From: Vibrio penaeicida
GTDB taxonomy: Bacteria; Pseudomonadota; Gammaproteobacteria; Enterobacterales; Vibrionaceae
Direction: 5' to 3'
Assembly: GCF_019977755.1 (NCBI RefSeq)
Contig: NZ_AP025146.1
Location: forward strand, 186,001-250,000
Length of the DNA stretch: 64,000 bases
Below the pieces are notes generated by a model. That model saw only the letters and a list, made by a program, of their open reading frames with translations, did not search any database and had not been told where the DNA came from. Positions 53,301-60,367 of the stretch are shown piece by piece; positions within the stretch are counted from its first letter, which is position 1; the number at the start of each line of letters is the position of its first letter. A program made the position numbers and the translations under genes.

Positions 53301-55542
53301 CGTGGAAGCGGCAACGGCGTTGAAAATGGTCAACGAAATGCGTTCAGGCATGAACTGTGCTGACAAAGAAGATCCAACAACGTGCCGTCTTTTCGATGGA
53401 AATATGAGCCGATGCCGCGATTACACGATGCCAGGCGCACCGGATTGTTGCTCTAAAAGCGATACTGGGGTTCCGTCTGGTGGGTGGGTTGAAAAAGCCA
53501 AACTCGGCTATGCCATGTTCCAGTTCGCTTCACATGAAATTACGACAAAGCTGATGTTTCAAGCATGGACAGGCGTAACCGGTATGTCTCAAGTGCCTGG
53601 CGCAGAGTGGGCCGGAGCGACCTATGAAACCATTGTTAACGGCGTCAATACCTACGTCACCAACCCTATTATCAGTGGATGGAACAGTTTGGCTCAATCC
53701 GCTGGCGCAGATTGGGCAACCATGGAACAAGTGACCATGAAAGGGGCTGAGGGTGCTGTTGGTACCGCTACTGGTCAAATGGCTGCCGAAGCCGGTACTG
53801 AATCCGTATTTGGTGACGGTATGGCTCAATACGCTGCAAAAGGCGTAGTTAAAGTTATGGATACTTTTGGTGGTCGAGAATTAACGAAACAGTACTTTAA
53901 AGTCGGTACTGATGGGGTGGTAGAAGGATTTACGAATGAAATGGCCAACCAAGTGGCGACTTACATTGGTAATGTTTTCACTGTGATTGGTTGGATCTAC
54001 CTCGCTTATCAAATCTACAACATCCTGATTGGGCTGCTTTACGCCTGTGATGAAGAAGATGTTCAAACCGTACAGCAAAATGAAACATTGAACTGCTATC
54101 GAGTGGATAAGAGCTGCACCAGTAAGTCTTTTTGGGGTAAGTGCCTCGAATACACAGAAAGGTACTGCTGCTATGATTCTCCGTTTGCCAAGGTCTTTTA
54201 TAAGCAAGCCGCCATTCAGCTGGGTGAACGTCAAGGCAAAAGCTGGGTTCAATACATGAAGGACCAATCATGTAAGGGGTTCCCATTAAGCGAAGTGACG
54301 ACGTTAGATTTCGACCGAATGGATTTTACTGAATTTACCAACTTACTGATGACCCCAGGAATATTGGCTTATGATCCGAACGCAATGCCGATGGACTACA
54401 AACCGCAAGGGAAATGGTCTGATGGTGGCGCGAATACAGGGCCTGGCATGAATCAATTGAACGAGGAAGCCATTGTTCCAGGCTTGACCTTTATGGATGA
54501 AGCGCATAACGATAAACGTACAGACGTGGTTGTGAATGAGTCGGAAGAAATGATTTGGTTCGATGATCATCAATCTTCAGGTAATGTCTGTTATACAGAC
54601 TGTAATGTGGGAGGTAAGACCGGCACTTTTGACTCGGACCTTGGGTTCTGCGTTGAGACTGTGGAGCAATATGCGACGCCATTGTATTCATGTACGGACC
54701 CTGACCACAATCTGGTTGGCGATAAGTGTAAGTTTCAGGTCATAGGCCCAACTTACCCAACGTGTGGACCGGGCTTTGAATTAAAAAGGGGTAAGTGCGT
54801 CGCAGACAATATCGTTCGTGAGCCGGCTATCCCATCTTGCCCGTCTGGTTATGAAGCGAATCTTGCTGAAAACCGTTGTGAGAGTTTACAGTTTGCCAAT
54901 AAGTACGCGACTTGTAGTGCTCACGGTAGTGGATTCTCTATCGTCGGTGATAAGTGCGTGAAAAACGAAGTAGACGTTCAACCAATTCAGTTTGATTGTC
55001 CGTACAACTACTCGCCGAGCCCTACGTATGATCAATGTGAGCGGATTGTTGAGCACTCCCCTAATCCTGATCTGACTTGCGATAAAGGTGTGTACGATTC
55101 ATTGTCAGGGAAGTGTCTAGAGCGGTTTACTAAGCCGATTGACAAGTCATGCCCGAGTCGAGATTACGTTCATGATGGCAATGGCAACTGCGTGAAAACG
55201 TCGGTACTGGAATACTACGTAGCTTTAGCTTGTCCTAGTGGGTACACCGAAAGAGATACTAAGACGTGTCAACGTCCGGGTCCCACGAGAACGCTTAATT
55301 ATGGGTGTAAAGCAGGTTGGACGTTTGAGAATGGCGATTGTGTGATGAATGTGTACGAAGAGCAAGCGGTCGGTACGTTCTGTGAAAATGAAATGCTGAT
55401 CTACCAACCTGGCACGCGAGATTGTCGAAAGACATACGAGACCAGCGCTGCAATTTCTTGCCCAACGGGATACGTAGAGAATCTCAATCGATGCGTCAAA
55501 AGAGAGGGCAATACTTATACCGGTAATTATGTGTGTCCGTAA
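50338..55542 (+). CDS. traN: giant TraN, mating-pair stabilisation protein
   Basis: A 1734-residue exported protein; F TraN has 602 and SXT TraN about 900. Order: signal peptide (about 1-37, ending ANA), a cysteine-rich N-terminal region (about 150-330), a large insert (about 330-830) with a beta-rich segment, a second cysteine-rich part, a hydrophobic stretch (about 1200-1240) and the conserved TraN end CYRVDKSC...YTERYCCYDSPF...QLGERQGKSWVQYMKDQSCKG (about 1255-1310). A long tail (about 1410-1734) follows, with about ten repeats of C-P-x-G-Y...C. The tail probably lies at the surface and governs recipient contact. A TraN function is well supported; the tail is new to me. Confidence 0.88.
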   Translation: MNSAKIVGGWILIFVQTAFPIWINILSALMYSQVANASQTFDEKYNQLLQQGAMGAANSVYNYDMPTLNTDTDHTLNPDEYFTDDTKKYFKSEVHAKDSVTSFNAPSGYTIDDFNEQAATNQGYMEDPNSINETLVDGDFLNSANDVDCSSATGHEKDVCEQRNNRKFLLDSAVGRHNFDSTVDFVLDATKDELDGTSPFIQQILGNDACSTVTTGGEDGEPILVSRQESCTRQYQTPTQECLLQRDMKTVFRATKTLYKIDTLVGVSNSPVNFISCGSGCNLAWLGTVGDNYLAGRCKIYQENIPLQVVKPSAIIDAKIDYAKWDDYMQIWLDNRKVWSGPNNNFPPETGGACELGTSWSRNPNTSIKHIFQSKRPGDILSIKNRVSVTGHGEAYARARITWRPSQVTWEHCRNNTGDRKPFRRICSDFVRNIQTPAMCSWALAGHGGSTIRNYARSLGCSNYFNGLNNRLNSVHKQNNHEPSGRQTWYVPSNVMVGNTSEGARKSVNPKFLNSCVSMLDKQNVPTSTRGQIERIYSNLGLDYRAGKIAAAYNARRVLLECPPITAAASGAPADLTGEHILDLPVMGAVGTQNKTRYESAFGINTNVTRRNFRLDHYQPGTHVPWYLDVHTDGLYDYEILDWGNPGNNWTIKLKLNLKYASFVEVKVNLHEVVTASFKPANDCQICPTLTASVDGKTYKVQGTGKGDWATTNGRVSGSSNHVTANPNSGRCYYGFQSDSGNCPNGWTKNPNGFCSKSVTQSCSTNLGQYDFEREKCRIGYQEFINNRLDGDLTCLQEVDAFETQQGVIFDNHHPGFMFMLPSWKLTIGTNDLPQNCYQAVLSLETEDDAFDNYECSTLEGKQKEDCLRGEICYPGPIPEDEVCYPLDTPWLDDPNAPLTPDHPECGEYVGNPNCTIDETLSGCIDWVDDAAVSGERQCVAEEVVFNCTEQTGTMPGTGDSSSLVCNSDIKCLGGECVQVTEETNGHFVEAATALKMVNEMRSGMNCADKEDPTTCRLFDGNMSRCRDYTMPGAPDCCSKSDTGVPSGGWVEKAKLGYAMFQFASHEITTKLMFQAWTGVTGMSQVPGAEWAGATYETIVNGVNTYVTNPIISGWNSLAQSAGADWATMEQVTMKGAEGAVGTATGQMAAEAGTESVFGDGMAQYAAKGVVKVMDTFGGRELTKQYFKVGTDGVVEGFTNEMANQVATYIGNVFTVIGWIYLAYQIYNILIGLLYACDEEDVQTVQQNETLNCYRVDKSCTSKSFWGKCLEYTERYCCYDSPFAKVFYKQAAIQLGERQGKSWVQYMKDQSCKGFPLSEVTTLDFDRMDFTEFTNLLMTPGILAYDPNAMPMDYKPQGKWSDGGANTGPGMNQLNEEAIVPGLTFMDEAHNDKRTDVVVNESEEMIWFDDHQSSGNVCYTDCNVGGKTGTFDSDLGFCVETVEQYATPLYSCTDPDHNLVGDKCKFQVIGPTYPTCGPGFELKRGKCVADNIVREPAIPSCPSGYEANLAENRCESLQFANKYATCSAHGSGFSIVGDKCVKNEVDVQPIQFDCPYNYSPSPTYDQCERIVEHSPNPDLTCDKGVYDSLSGKCLERFTKPIDKSCPSRDYVHDGNGNCVKTSVLEYYVALACPSGYTERDTKTCQRPGPTRTLNYGCKAGWTFENGDCVMNVYEEQAVGTFCENEMLIYQPGTRDCRKTYETSAAISCPTGYVENLNRCVKREGNTYTGNYVCP

Positions 55543-55562
55543 TTACTCGTGCTCAAAAACAA

Positions 55563-55589
55563 AACCCAGCCAAAAAGGCTGGGTTTTTT
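55563..55589. terminator. bidirectional intrinsic terminator after traN
   Basis: AACCCAGCC (55563-55571), 5-nt A loop, GGCTGGGTT (55577-55585), then TTTT; an A-run precedes it. It serves traN and the convergent lipoprotein gene. Confidence 0.85.
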
Positions 55590-55602
55590 ATGTCTGCGGT
55601 AC

Positions 55603-56559
55603 TTAACGGTAGATCGAGCCTTTGGCAAATTCCTTGTACCAGTCCTTGGCTTGATTTTTAGATGATATTCGTACGACACGGTCATACTTCTCGTCACAAG
55701 TACGGCACGTAGACATCGTTCCCTGCCAATCCGTTGCTTCCATGATGGCCATAGAGTCAATTTGATTTATATCCGCTAATTTCCCGATATATAGAAACGA
55801 TACGACTCTGTAATCACCCTCGGCGTTTTTAATGACAAGAGATGTCATACCAAGTAGGTACTCTTCTCCATCAATAGAGCAGTCATATCCGGCGGCGTAC
55901 TGAGATAAAGGGCGAACGAATACTCTGGAAGCGGAATAGTTGTCGCCATCTTCAATTGGGTCGTAGTCAGCTGGCAAACATTCGATACCTTGCTGTGACA
56001 GGGCCTCAATCGTGCCATTTAACCCATTGAGAAACGCAGTCTTGGTTTTCAGATGGATTTCATGGTGCGCACTTTTTGGCTCAATGCCTTGATAGGGTTC
56101 AAGCTCATCCATTGTGTTAATGGAGGAAAAAAAGTGAGAGTTGGCTGACATATATTGCGTATTTCGTCTGTAATTGAGCTGCGCGCGATATTCGGGGCTA
56201 CCCCAACTCGGGCTATCATTATTCATCACCAGCAAAGAGGCGAGGCTAAGGTTGGTGAATGAAGTAAAAAACGTGGACGCTAAGTACACTTTTTCATGGG
56301 TTTTAAAGCCTAATGTGTCCTCAATATAGACATCGCTAAACGGTTCACCAGTTTCATCAAAAGAGAGGATCAGGTGACTCGCAATGTCACCTAGCTGCTG
56401 GCTTTGCATTACCTCAAAGTAGATTTCGTCTTGTTCCCAGTCTGTGTAATCTTCCTCTTCGAACATATCGTATACCTGAGAAAGAGTTCTTGGCTGACTT
56501 GCGCAGCCTTGAATTAGGACAAACCCTAGCAATAAAATTGATTTAAAAATTGTGGTCAT
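55603..56559 (-). CDS. lipoprotein of unknown function
   Basis: A 318-residue protein. The ATG at 56559 has AAGGAGG 7 nt upstream; the frame extends to 56625 without a ribosome site. Lipobox LIQGC (Cys about 19). The mature part is acidic near the start (YDMFEEEDYTDWEQDEIYFE) and has cysteines near the end (CRTCDEKYD). It is not recognisably related to the other 318-residue lipoprotein at 39324. A TTTTCGTTTAGT variant site lies 25-37 bp upstream. Confidence 0.65.
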   Translation of the reverse strand: MTTIFKSILLLGFVLIQGCASQPRTLSQVYDMFEEEDYTDWEQDEIYFEVMQSQQLGDIASHLILSFDETGEPFSDVYIEDTLGFKTHEKVYLASTFFTSFTNLSLASLLVMNNDSPSWGSPEYRAQLNYRRNTQYMSANSHFFSSINTMDELEPYQGIEPKSAHHEIHLKTKTAFLNGLNGTIEALSQQGIECLPADYDPIEDGDNYSASRVFVRPLSQYAAGYDCSIDGEEYLLGMTSLVIKNAEGDYRVVSFLYIGKLADINQIDSMAIMEATDWQGTMSTCRTCDEKYDRVVRISSKNQAKDWYKEFAKGSIYR

Positions 56560-56583
56560 TATGCACCTCCTTGCAGGATTTAG

Positions 56584-56596
56584 ACTAAACGAAAAC
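56584..56596 (-). promoter_or_regulatory. weak TTTTCGTTTAG variant element
   Basis: Minus-strand TTTTCGTTTAGT lies about 25-37 bp before the lipoprotein start, similar in position to the shared element but with C to T at a conserved base. Confidence 0.3.
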
Positions 56597-56651
56597 GTCC
56601 ATATTCTCGGCTGAATTGAGAACAAATCGAATCAAAGTCTCTTAAATGACA

Positions 56652-57143
56652 CTAAACAACGCGAACTATTCGATGAATCGCCAAGTTCGTAAGCTTCCAT
56701 GCCACTTCACACTCATACAGCGTTGACGTTCTTGCCTGCTCAATTCGAGTGGAAATTTCCCGTTTGAGCTGCTCATAAATGTCATAGATAAGACGATGAA
56801 ACACGTCTTGCTCGGAAACGGAATTAAACAGGGCCTTCGTAGGCTTAATCATGCGCTTCATTAGTGGTTCGCTGATATCGCCCTTTTCTACCTCTAACGA
56901 GGTTATCCATAACGGGAATGGTGTCTGCGCTACATGCGTAGCAATTGCAGTGCGATCTAGTTTCTGGAAAGCTGGGCGAGTTAATTCAGCGACCAGTTGG
57001 TTATAGAGAAGAATCGCGGTGCTAAAGATCATTTCTTGAGAACGCTCTGAAAGATGATTTTGCGAGTCAGTAAACTCGTATTGTCTACCATTGAAACCGC
57101 ATTCCTCTAACTTAATTTCGTTCATGTATTTGCTTACAGTCAT
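56652..57143 (-). CDS. hypothetical protein
   Basis: A 163-residue, mainly helical protein. The ATG at 57143 has GAGG about 9 nt upstream and begins 12 nt after the stop of the upstream gene; an earlier in-frame start at 57167 overlaps that gene. No motif recognised. Probably co-expressed with the 228-residue protein upstream. Confidence 0.58.
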   Translation of the reverse strand: MTVSKYMNEIKLEECGFNGRQYEFTDSQNHLSERSQEMIFSTAILLYNQLVAELTRPAFQKLDRTAIATHVAQTPFPLWITSLEVEKGDISEPLMKRMIKPTKALFNSVSEQDVFHRLIYDIYEQLKREISTRIEQARTSTLYECEVAWKLTNLAIHRIVRVV

Positions 57144-57154
57144 TCGAGGGTCCT

Positions 57155-57841
57155 CTAAACTTCGCAAAGCATCATGTGGCTATAGCCATCTACTTCATTG
57201 GCTCTCACCAAATGGGTACTTAAATAGGATGGATTGATTAGTAAAGCCGACAATTCACTGTCGTTGTGGGCCTCGTAGCGATCGTGTACCAGCAGGTCAA
57301 ACACATAACCTCGAGCAAAGAACTGCGGCGATTTGGTGTTAATCAATGTCTGATAAACCGCATTGAGTGACTCTCTCTCAAAGCCGTCTACGATGGTTGA
57401 TCGCGCCAGTAACACATTGATAATCACTCTTAGATGCTCATGGAAATAAAACAGCGTGCTTTGATGCTCAGTATTATCTAGTTGCTGCTCGCACACTTGC
57501 TTTGCCTTGCTGCAAATGAATTGATGAAGCGTATTGTACTCGCCGAGTGTTAAAGACGTTTTCATTGAGTCAGTATCGAACTCGCTATAACTCATCTGAG
57601 CGCGCTCTAGCAAGTCACACAACATTATGGCAACGTCATTTTGAAGTTCTCGGTCAAACAGTTTTTGGTTGTCGATTCCAATTCTGCCAATTTTTGTCTG
57701 AATGACCGTTTCATTCGCACTCATTTCCGCTTTCCAATCTGTGGTCATCAATTCGATGAAGTCGTCCTTCACGTAGTACTTCAATAGTGAAATGACCAAT
57801 TGAATCGCTTCTCTGTCTTCTTTCGAGTAAAGCTGTGCCAT
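57155..57841 (-). CDS. hypothetical protein
   Basis: A 228-residue helical, acidic protein (KEDREAIQLVISLLKYYVKDDFIELM at the start). It has an AAGGAG site and a TTGTCGGC element about 52-59 bp upstream. Not recognised. It is read divergently from the gene at 57943, and the two promoter-like elements abut. Confidence 0.62.
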   Translation of the reverse strand: MAQLYSKEDREAIQLVISLLKYYVKDDFIELMTTDWKAEMSANETVIQTKIGRIGIDNQKLFDRELQNDVAIMLCDLLERAQMSYSEFDTDSMKTSLTLGEYNTLHQFICSKAKQVCEQQLDNTEHQSTLFYFHEHLRVIINVLLARSTIVDGFERESLNAVYQTLINTKSPQFFARGYVFDLLVHDRYEAHNDSELSALLINPSYLSTHLVRANEVDGYSHMMLCEV

Positions 57842-57892
57842 TACGCATCTCCTTTCTTTCGGCTTTACAAACAGTGTCCTGCAAGCTTTTAA

Positions 57893-57900
57893 GCCGACAA
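57893..57900 (-). promoter_or_regulatory. TTGTCGGC element
   Basis: Minus-strand TTGTCGGCTTAAAAG; it sits 5 bp from the plus-strand TTTCGCTTATTAG element of the divergent gene. Confidence 0.4.
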
Positions 57901-57904
57901 TGGG

Positions 57905-57919
57905 TTTCGCTTATTAGGG
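57905..57919 (+). promoter_or_regulatory. TTTCGCTTAT element
   Basis: TTTCGCTTATTAGGG lies 38 bp before the ATG at 57943. Confidence 0.6.
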
Positions 57920-57942
57920 AAAACGACAAAAGGAATGTTGAA

Positions 57943-58269
57943 ATGAGTCGAATAGTAAAATTTCAGTCTCTAATCAGTCTGATAATTTGGGCGGTGCTTG
58001 GTCTCTCATTCTTTTCTGAAGAGCCATTGGGATTAGTCGCCGCAGCCTTATACCTAATGCTGTTGGAAGTTCTTGTTATCGCCGAAATGGATGCAGAGCG
58101 AACCCGCTTGCGCAGCGCATTGAATGAAATACGTGTTCTATTGCCTGAACTCGAAGGTAAACCAGGCAACGAAGCACTAAAGCACAGATTCGCTGATCAG
58201 TGCAGAAAATTTGAAAATAGTCACCACAAACTCTTTGGGCAACAAGAGGTGAATGCAAATGACAGCTAA
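57943..58269 (+). CDS. small membrane protein with helical tail
   Basis: A 108-residue protein from the ATG at 57943 (AAAGGAATG upstream); the longer frame from 57835 runs through the promoter region and is rejected. Two hydrophobic helices (about 8-24 and 28-47) are followed by a charged helical domain (AERTRLRSALNEIRVLLPELEG). It overlaps the next gene by 11 nt. Confidence 0.65.
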   Translation: MSRIVKFQSLISLIIWAVLGLSFFSEEPLGLVAAALYLMLLEVLVIAEMDAERTRLRSALNEIRVLLPELEGKPGNEALKHRFADQCRKFENSHHKLFGQQEVNANDS

Positions 58270-58828
58270 TACCATATTCGATCTGACATTTCGGTTTTCA
58301 AAAATCGAAAACTCCTTCGTATTCGGGATCGATAACATGACACTACATTGCCAAAATAAGAGTGGTCATGAGTTTAAGTTGTTCATCGATCGAGTGACAT
58401 TGACAAAATTCAACGACGCAGGAAGTGTTTTCTCTCGTTGCCTAGAAGAGCAATGCAAATTCCACTGGTTGCCAATATTAAATATCTTCTGTAGCGAGTA
58501 CCGGCTCAAACCTTTCTTTGCCCATCTTCTATGCCAACAAGAAAAAGACACGACCACACTACTCAACATCTACAGAATTGAATCGCATCCTGATGTAACA
58601 CTGTTTGAACAACGCCGCGCAGTCCAATACGCTCTAAGCCAGTTGAACCCTGACGCAATGTTTTACGCCTTTGATCAGAAAGTGCCGACTGAGTACAGAT
58701 TTGCCAAACACCTCGTACAAGAAAACATCCCTGTTCTCACTTTTACCGAAGATGAGCGCAATAATAAAATTGGGGAAGGTTTCGCCGGAAAAAGCATTGC
58801 TTTTTTCAACTACTACACGTTTTCTTAG
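58259..58828 (+). CDS. hypothetical protein
   Basis: A 189-residue soluble protein. The ATG at 58259 has AGAGGTGA at a proper distance; the ATG at 58253 is too close to it. Cys and His are fairly common in the middle (CRLEEQCKFHWLP, CSEYRLKPFFAHLLCQQ), but there is no known metal motif. It is coupled to the small membrane protein upstream. Confidence 0.6.
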   Translation: MTANTIFDLTFRFSKIENSFVFGIDNMTLHCQNKSGHEFKLFIDRVTLTKFNDAGSVFSRCLEEQCKFHWLPILNIFCSEYRLKPFFAHLLCQQEKDTTTLLNIYRIESHPDVTLFEQRRAVQYALSQLNPDAMFYAFDQKVPTEYRFAKHLVQENIPVLTFTEDERNNKIGEGFAGKSIAFFNYYTFS

Positions 58829-58862
58829 GACGCTGAGTGCGGCGAACGTAAATTGTGGTGAG

Positions 58863-58888
58863 AAGCCAAGGTGTGAACACCTTGGCTT
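58863..58888. terminator. hairpin between convergent genes
   Basis: A perfect 12-bp stem AAGCCAAGGTGT/ACACCTTGGCTT with a 2-nt loop; no strong T-run. It lies between the gene ending at 58828 and the ligase gene. Confidence 0.65.
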
Positions 58889-58901
58889 GTCTGGCAGGAA
58901 G

Positions 58902-60263
58902 TTAGGCTTTTTCACCGATCAATTCTGGGGTATCTCTGAAACGCCCAAATCGGGCATGCTGAAGACTGCCATCAGTCGTCATTTCTTGCGCAACCAATTC
59001 CACTTTTCTATTCATGAATTTGTCTTGGTTGGCATAAATTTCATCACGCAGTTCGTTACTAAATCCACCGCCGCAATATACGGTCTTTCCGTTATCTTCA
59101 AGTAGAACCCCAATTCTACCCAATGTGTTTTCTAGCTCTTTGCCCTTGTCGCCAGCCAAAATTTCCGTAATTGTTCCATCAAACGTTTTCACAGATTTCA
59201 GCTTCAACCATGAATCATTTTTACTAAAGAGATAGGGTTCATTAGGGTTCTTGACCATCACCCCTTCGCCTCCTGCGTAGATTATGCCATTGGCAATATC
59301 AAAGATTTCTGACTCACTGTTTACAAACCATGTTTTAACGATATCGCAAAAGCCCGTCAGCTCAGGTGCACAATTTAACTCTGACACAGCTTGTTTGAGA
59401 CGCTGATAGCGGATTTTGGTCGCAGTCGGTTCTCGTTCAGCACCAGCTGTAAATGAACGGTCACAAAAGTAATCAAACGCTCGAAACTTAATGTTTGTTT
59501 CCACTTCCCCTTCACGCTTATGGCCTAACGCAGATGCCGCCTCTTGCAATGTACCCACTTCGTCGCCATGAAAGTACACGCCCTCACCGTCGATCCAAAT
59601 TGTTGTTGAATCCGCGAGTCTTGGGTCAATAAATTTGAGCAGCATAGCAAGCATCAACATTGGTCTGCGCAAGTGGGAAACTGTGATGATGGGGTTGCCT
59701 GTGTAAGTGAAAAAGGAAACGGATTGATCATCGAGATTGCACGATGCCAGTACACGCCATCCGTTCTCTTTCATCTGCACGATTGTTTCATCACCTAGTA
59801 GGGGGTTAAGAGCCCAATTCGAATATAAGGATGACGTGTAAGTTTTGCCCTTTTGCACTTGAAATATAGGGATTAATCGAGGGAAAATTTCGTTGGTGGC
59901 TGTCACGCCAACGCCGCAACCCGTTGATTTCTTAAGGCATAGCTGAATGAAGCGGTGTAACTCCGGTGATGAATCTGAGCTAAATGACTCCAACGCACGC
60001 TTTGCAGCATTGCCCGACAGCTCACGGCTTGCCAACTTATCCAGTAGCTCGAATGTCTCATCATCCCCTATATCTGACTCCATAGCGCCGCTGTGTGGAG
60101 GAAGTTTAGCAGCACCAACGCCATAGTTTATTTTGGGGTCGAGCAAGTAACGTAAGCCTTTTTGACCGACTGTGTCTAACTCCGATAAGAGTTCCTTTTT
60201 GGCGTTAATGCCCTTTAAACCGTTTGCTTTTACAAGTGATGTCACGAGATTCTGGATTGACAT
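58902..60263 (-). CDS. ATP-dependent DNA ligase
   Basis: A 453-residue ligase of the phage-like ATP type. An N-terminal helical domain (about 1-125) leads to the nucleotidyl-transferase domain with motif I KENGWR (Lys about 163; the usual form is KxDG), IDGEGVYF (about 223), EGVMVKNP (about 337) and WLKLKSV (about 352). An OB-fold part ends the protein (GTITEILAGDKGKE...GRFRD). The Asp-to-Asn change in motif I is unusual. It probably seals nicks during element replication. Its own TTGTCGGC element is about 49-56 bp upstream. Confidence 0.85.
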   Translation of the reverse strand: MSIQNLVTSLVKANGLKGINAKKELLSELDTVGQKGLRYLLDPKINYGVGAAKLPPHSGAMESDIGDDETFELLDKLASRELSGNAAKRALESFSSDSSPELHRFIQLCLKKSTGCGVGVTATNEIFPRLIPIFQVQKGKTYTSSLYSNWALNPLLGDETIVQMKENGWRVLASCNLDDQSVSFFTYTGNPIITVSHLRRPMLMLAMLLKFIDPRLADSTTIWIDGEGVYFHGDEVGTLQEAASALGHKREGEVETNIKFRAFDYFCDRSFTAGAEREPTATKIRYQRLKQAVSELNCAPELTGFCDIVKTWFVNSESEIFDIANGIIYAGGEGVMVKNPNEPYLFSKNDSWLKLKSVKTFDGTITEILAGDKGKELENTLGRIGVLLEDNGKTVYCGGGFSNELRDEIYANQDKFMNRKVELVAQEMTTDGSLQHARFGRFRDTPELIGEKA

Positions 60264-60311
60264 AATGAAGTTCTCCCTTTCTGTTGTTAAAACAATAAAG
60301 GGAGTATTAGA

Positions 60312-60319
60312 GCCGACAA
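60312..60319 (-). promoter_or_regulatory. TTGTCGGC element upstream of the ligase
   Basis: Minus-strand TTGTCGGCTCTAATAC, 49-56 bp before the ligase ATG. Confidence 0.4.
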
Positions 60320-60367
60320 CTTTGTGACTTATGGCTTTGAGTGTCAGTAGCTAATCAAAATCGTAAG

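Noticed and set aside
50706-55407. Antisense frames of 60-128 codons inside traN
   Set aside because: Shadows of a long gene, without ribosome sites or recognisable domains.
39324-56559. Relationship between the two 318-residue lipoproteins
   Set aside because: Equal length only; sequences after the lipobox show no shared motif by eye.
57835-57942. Longer N-terminus of the 108-residue membrane protein
   Set aside because: It runs through the divergent promoter elements and lacks a ribosome site.
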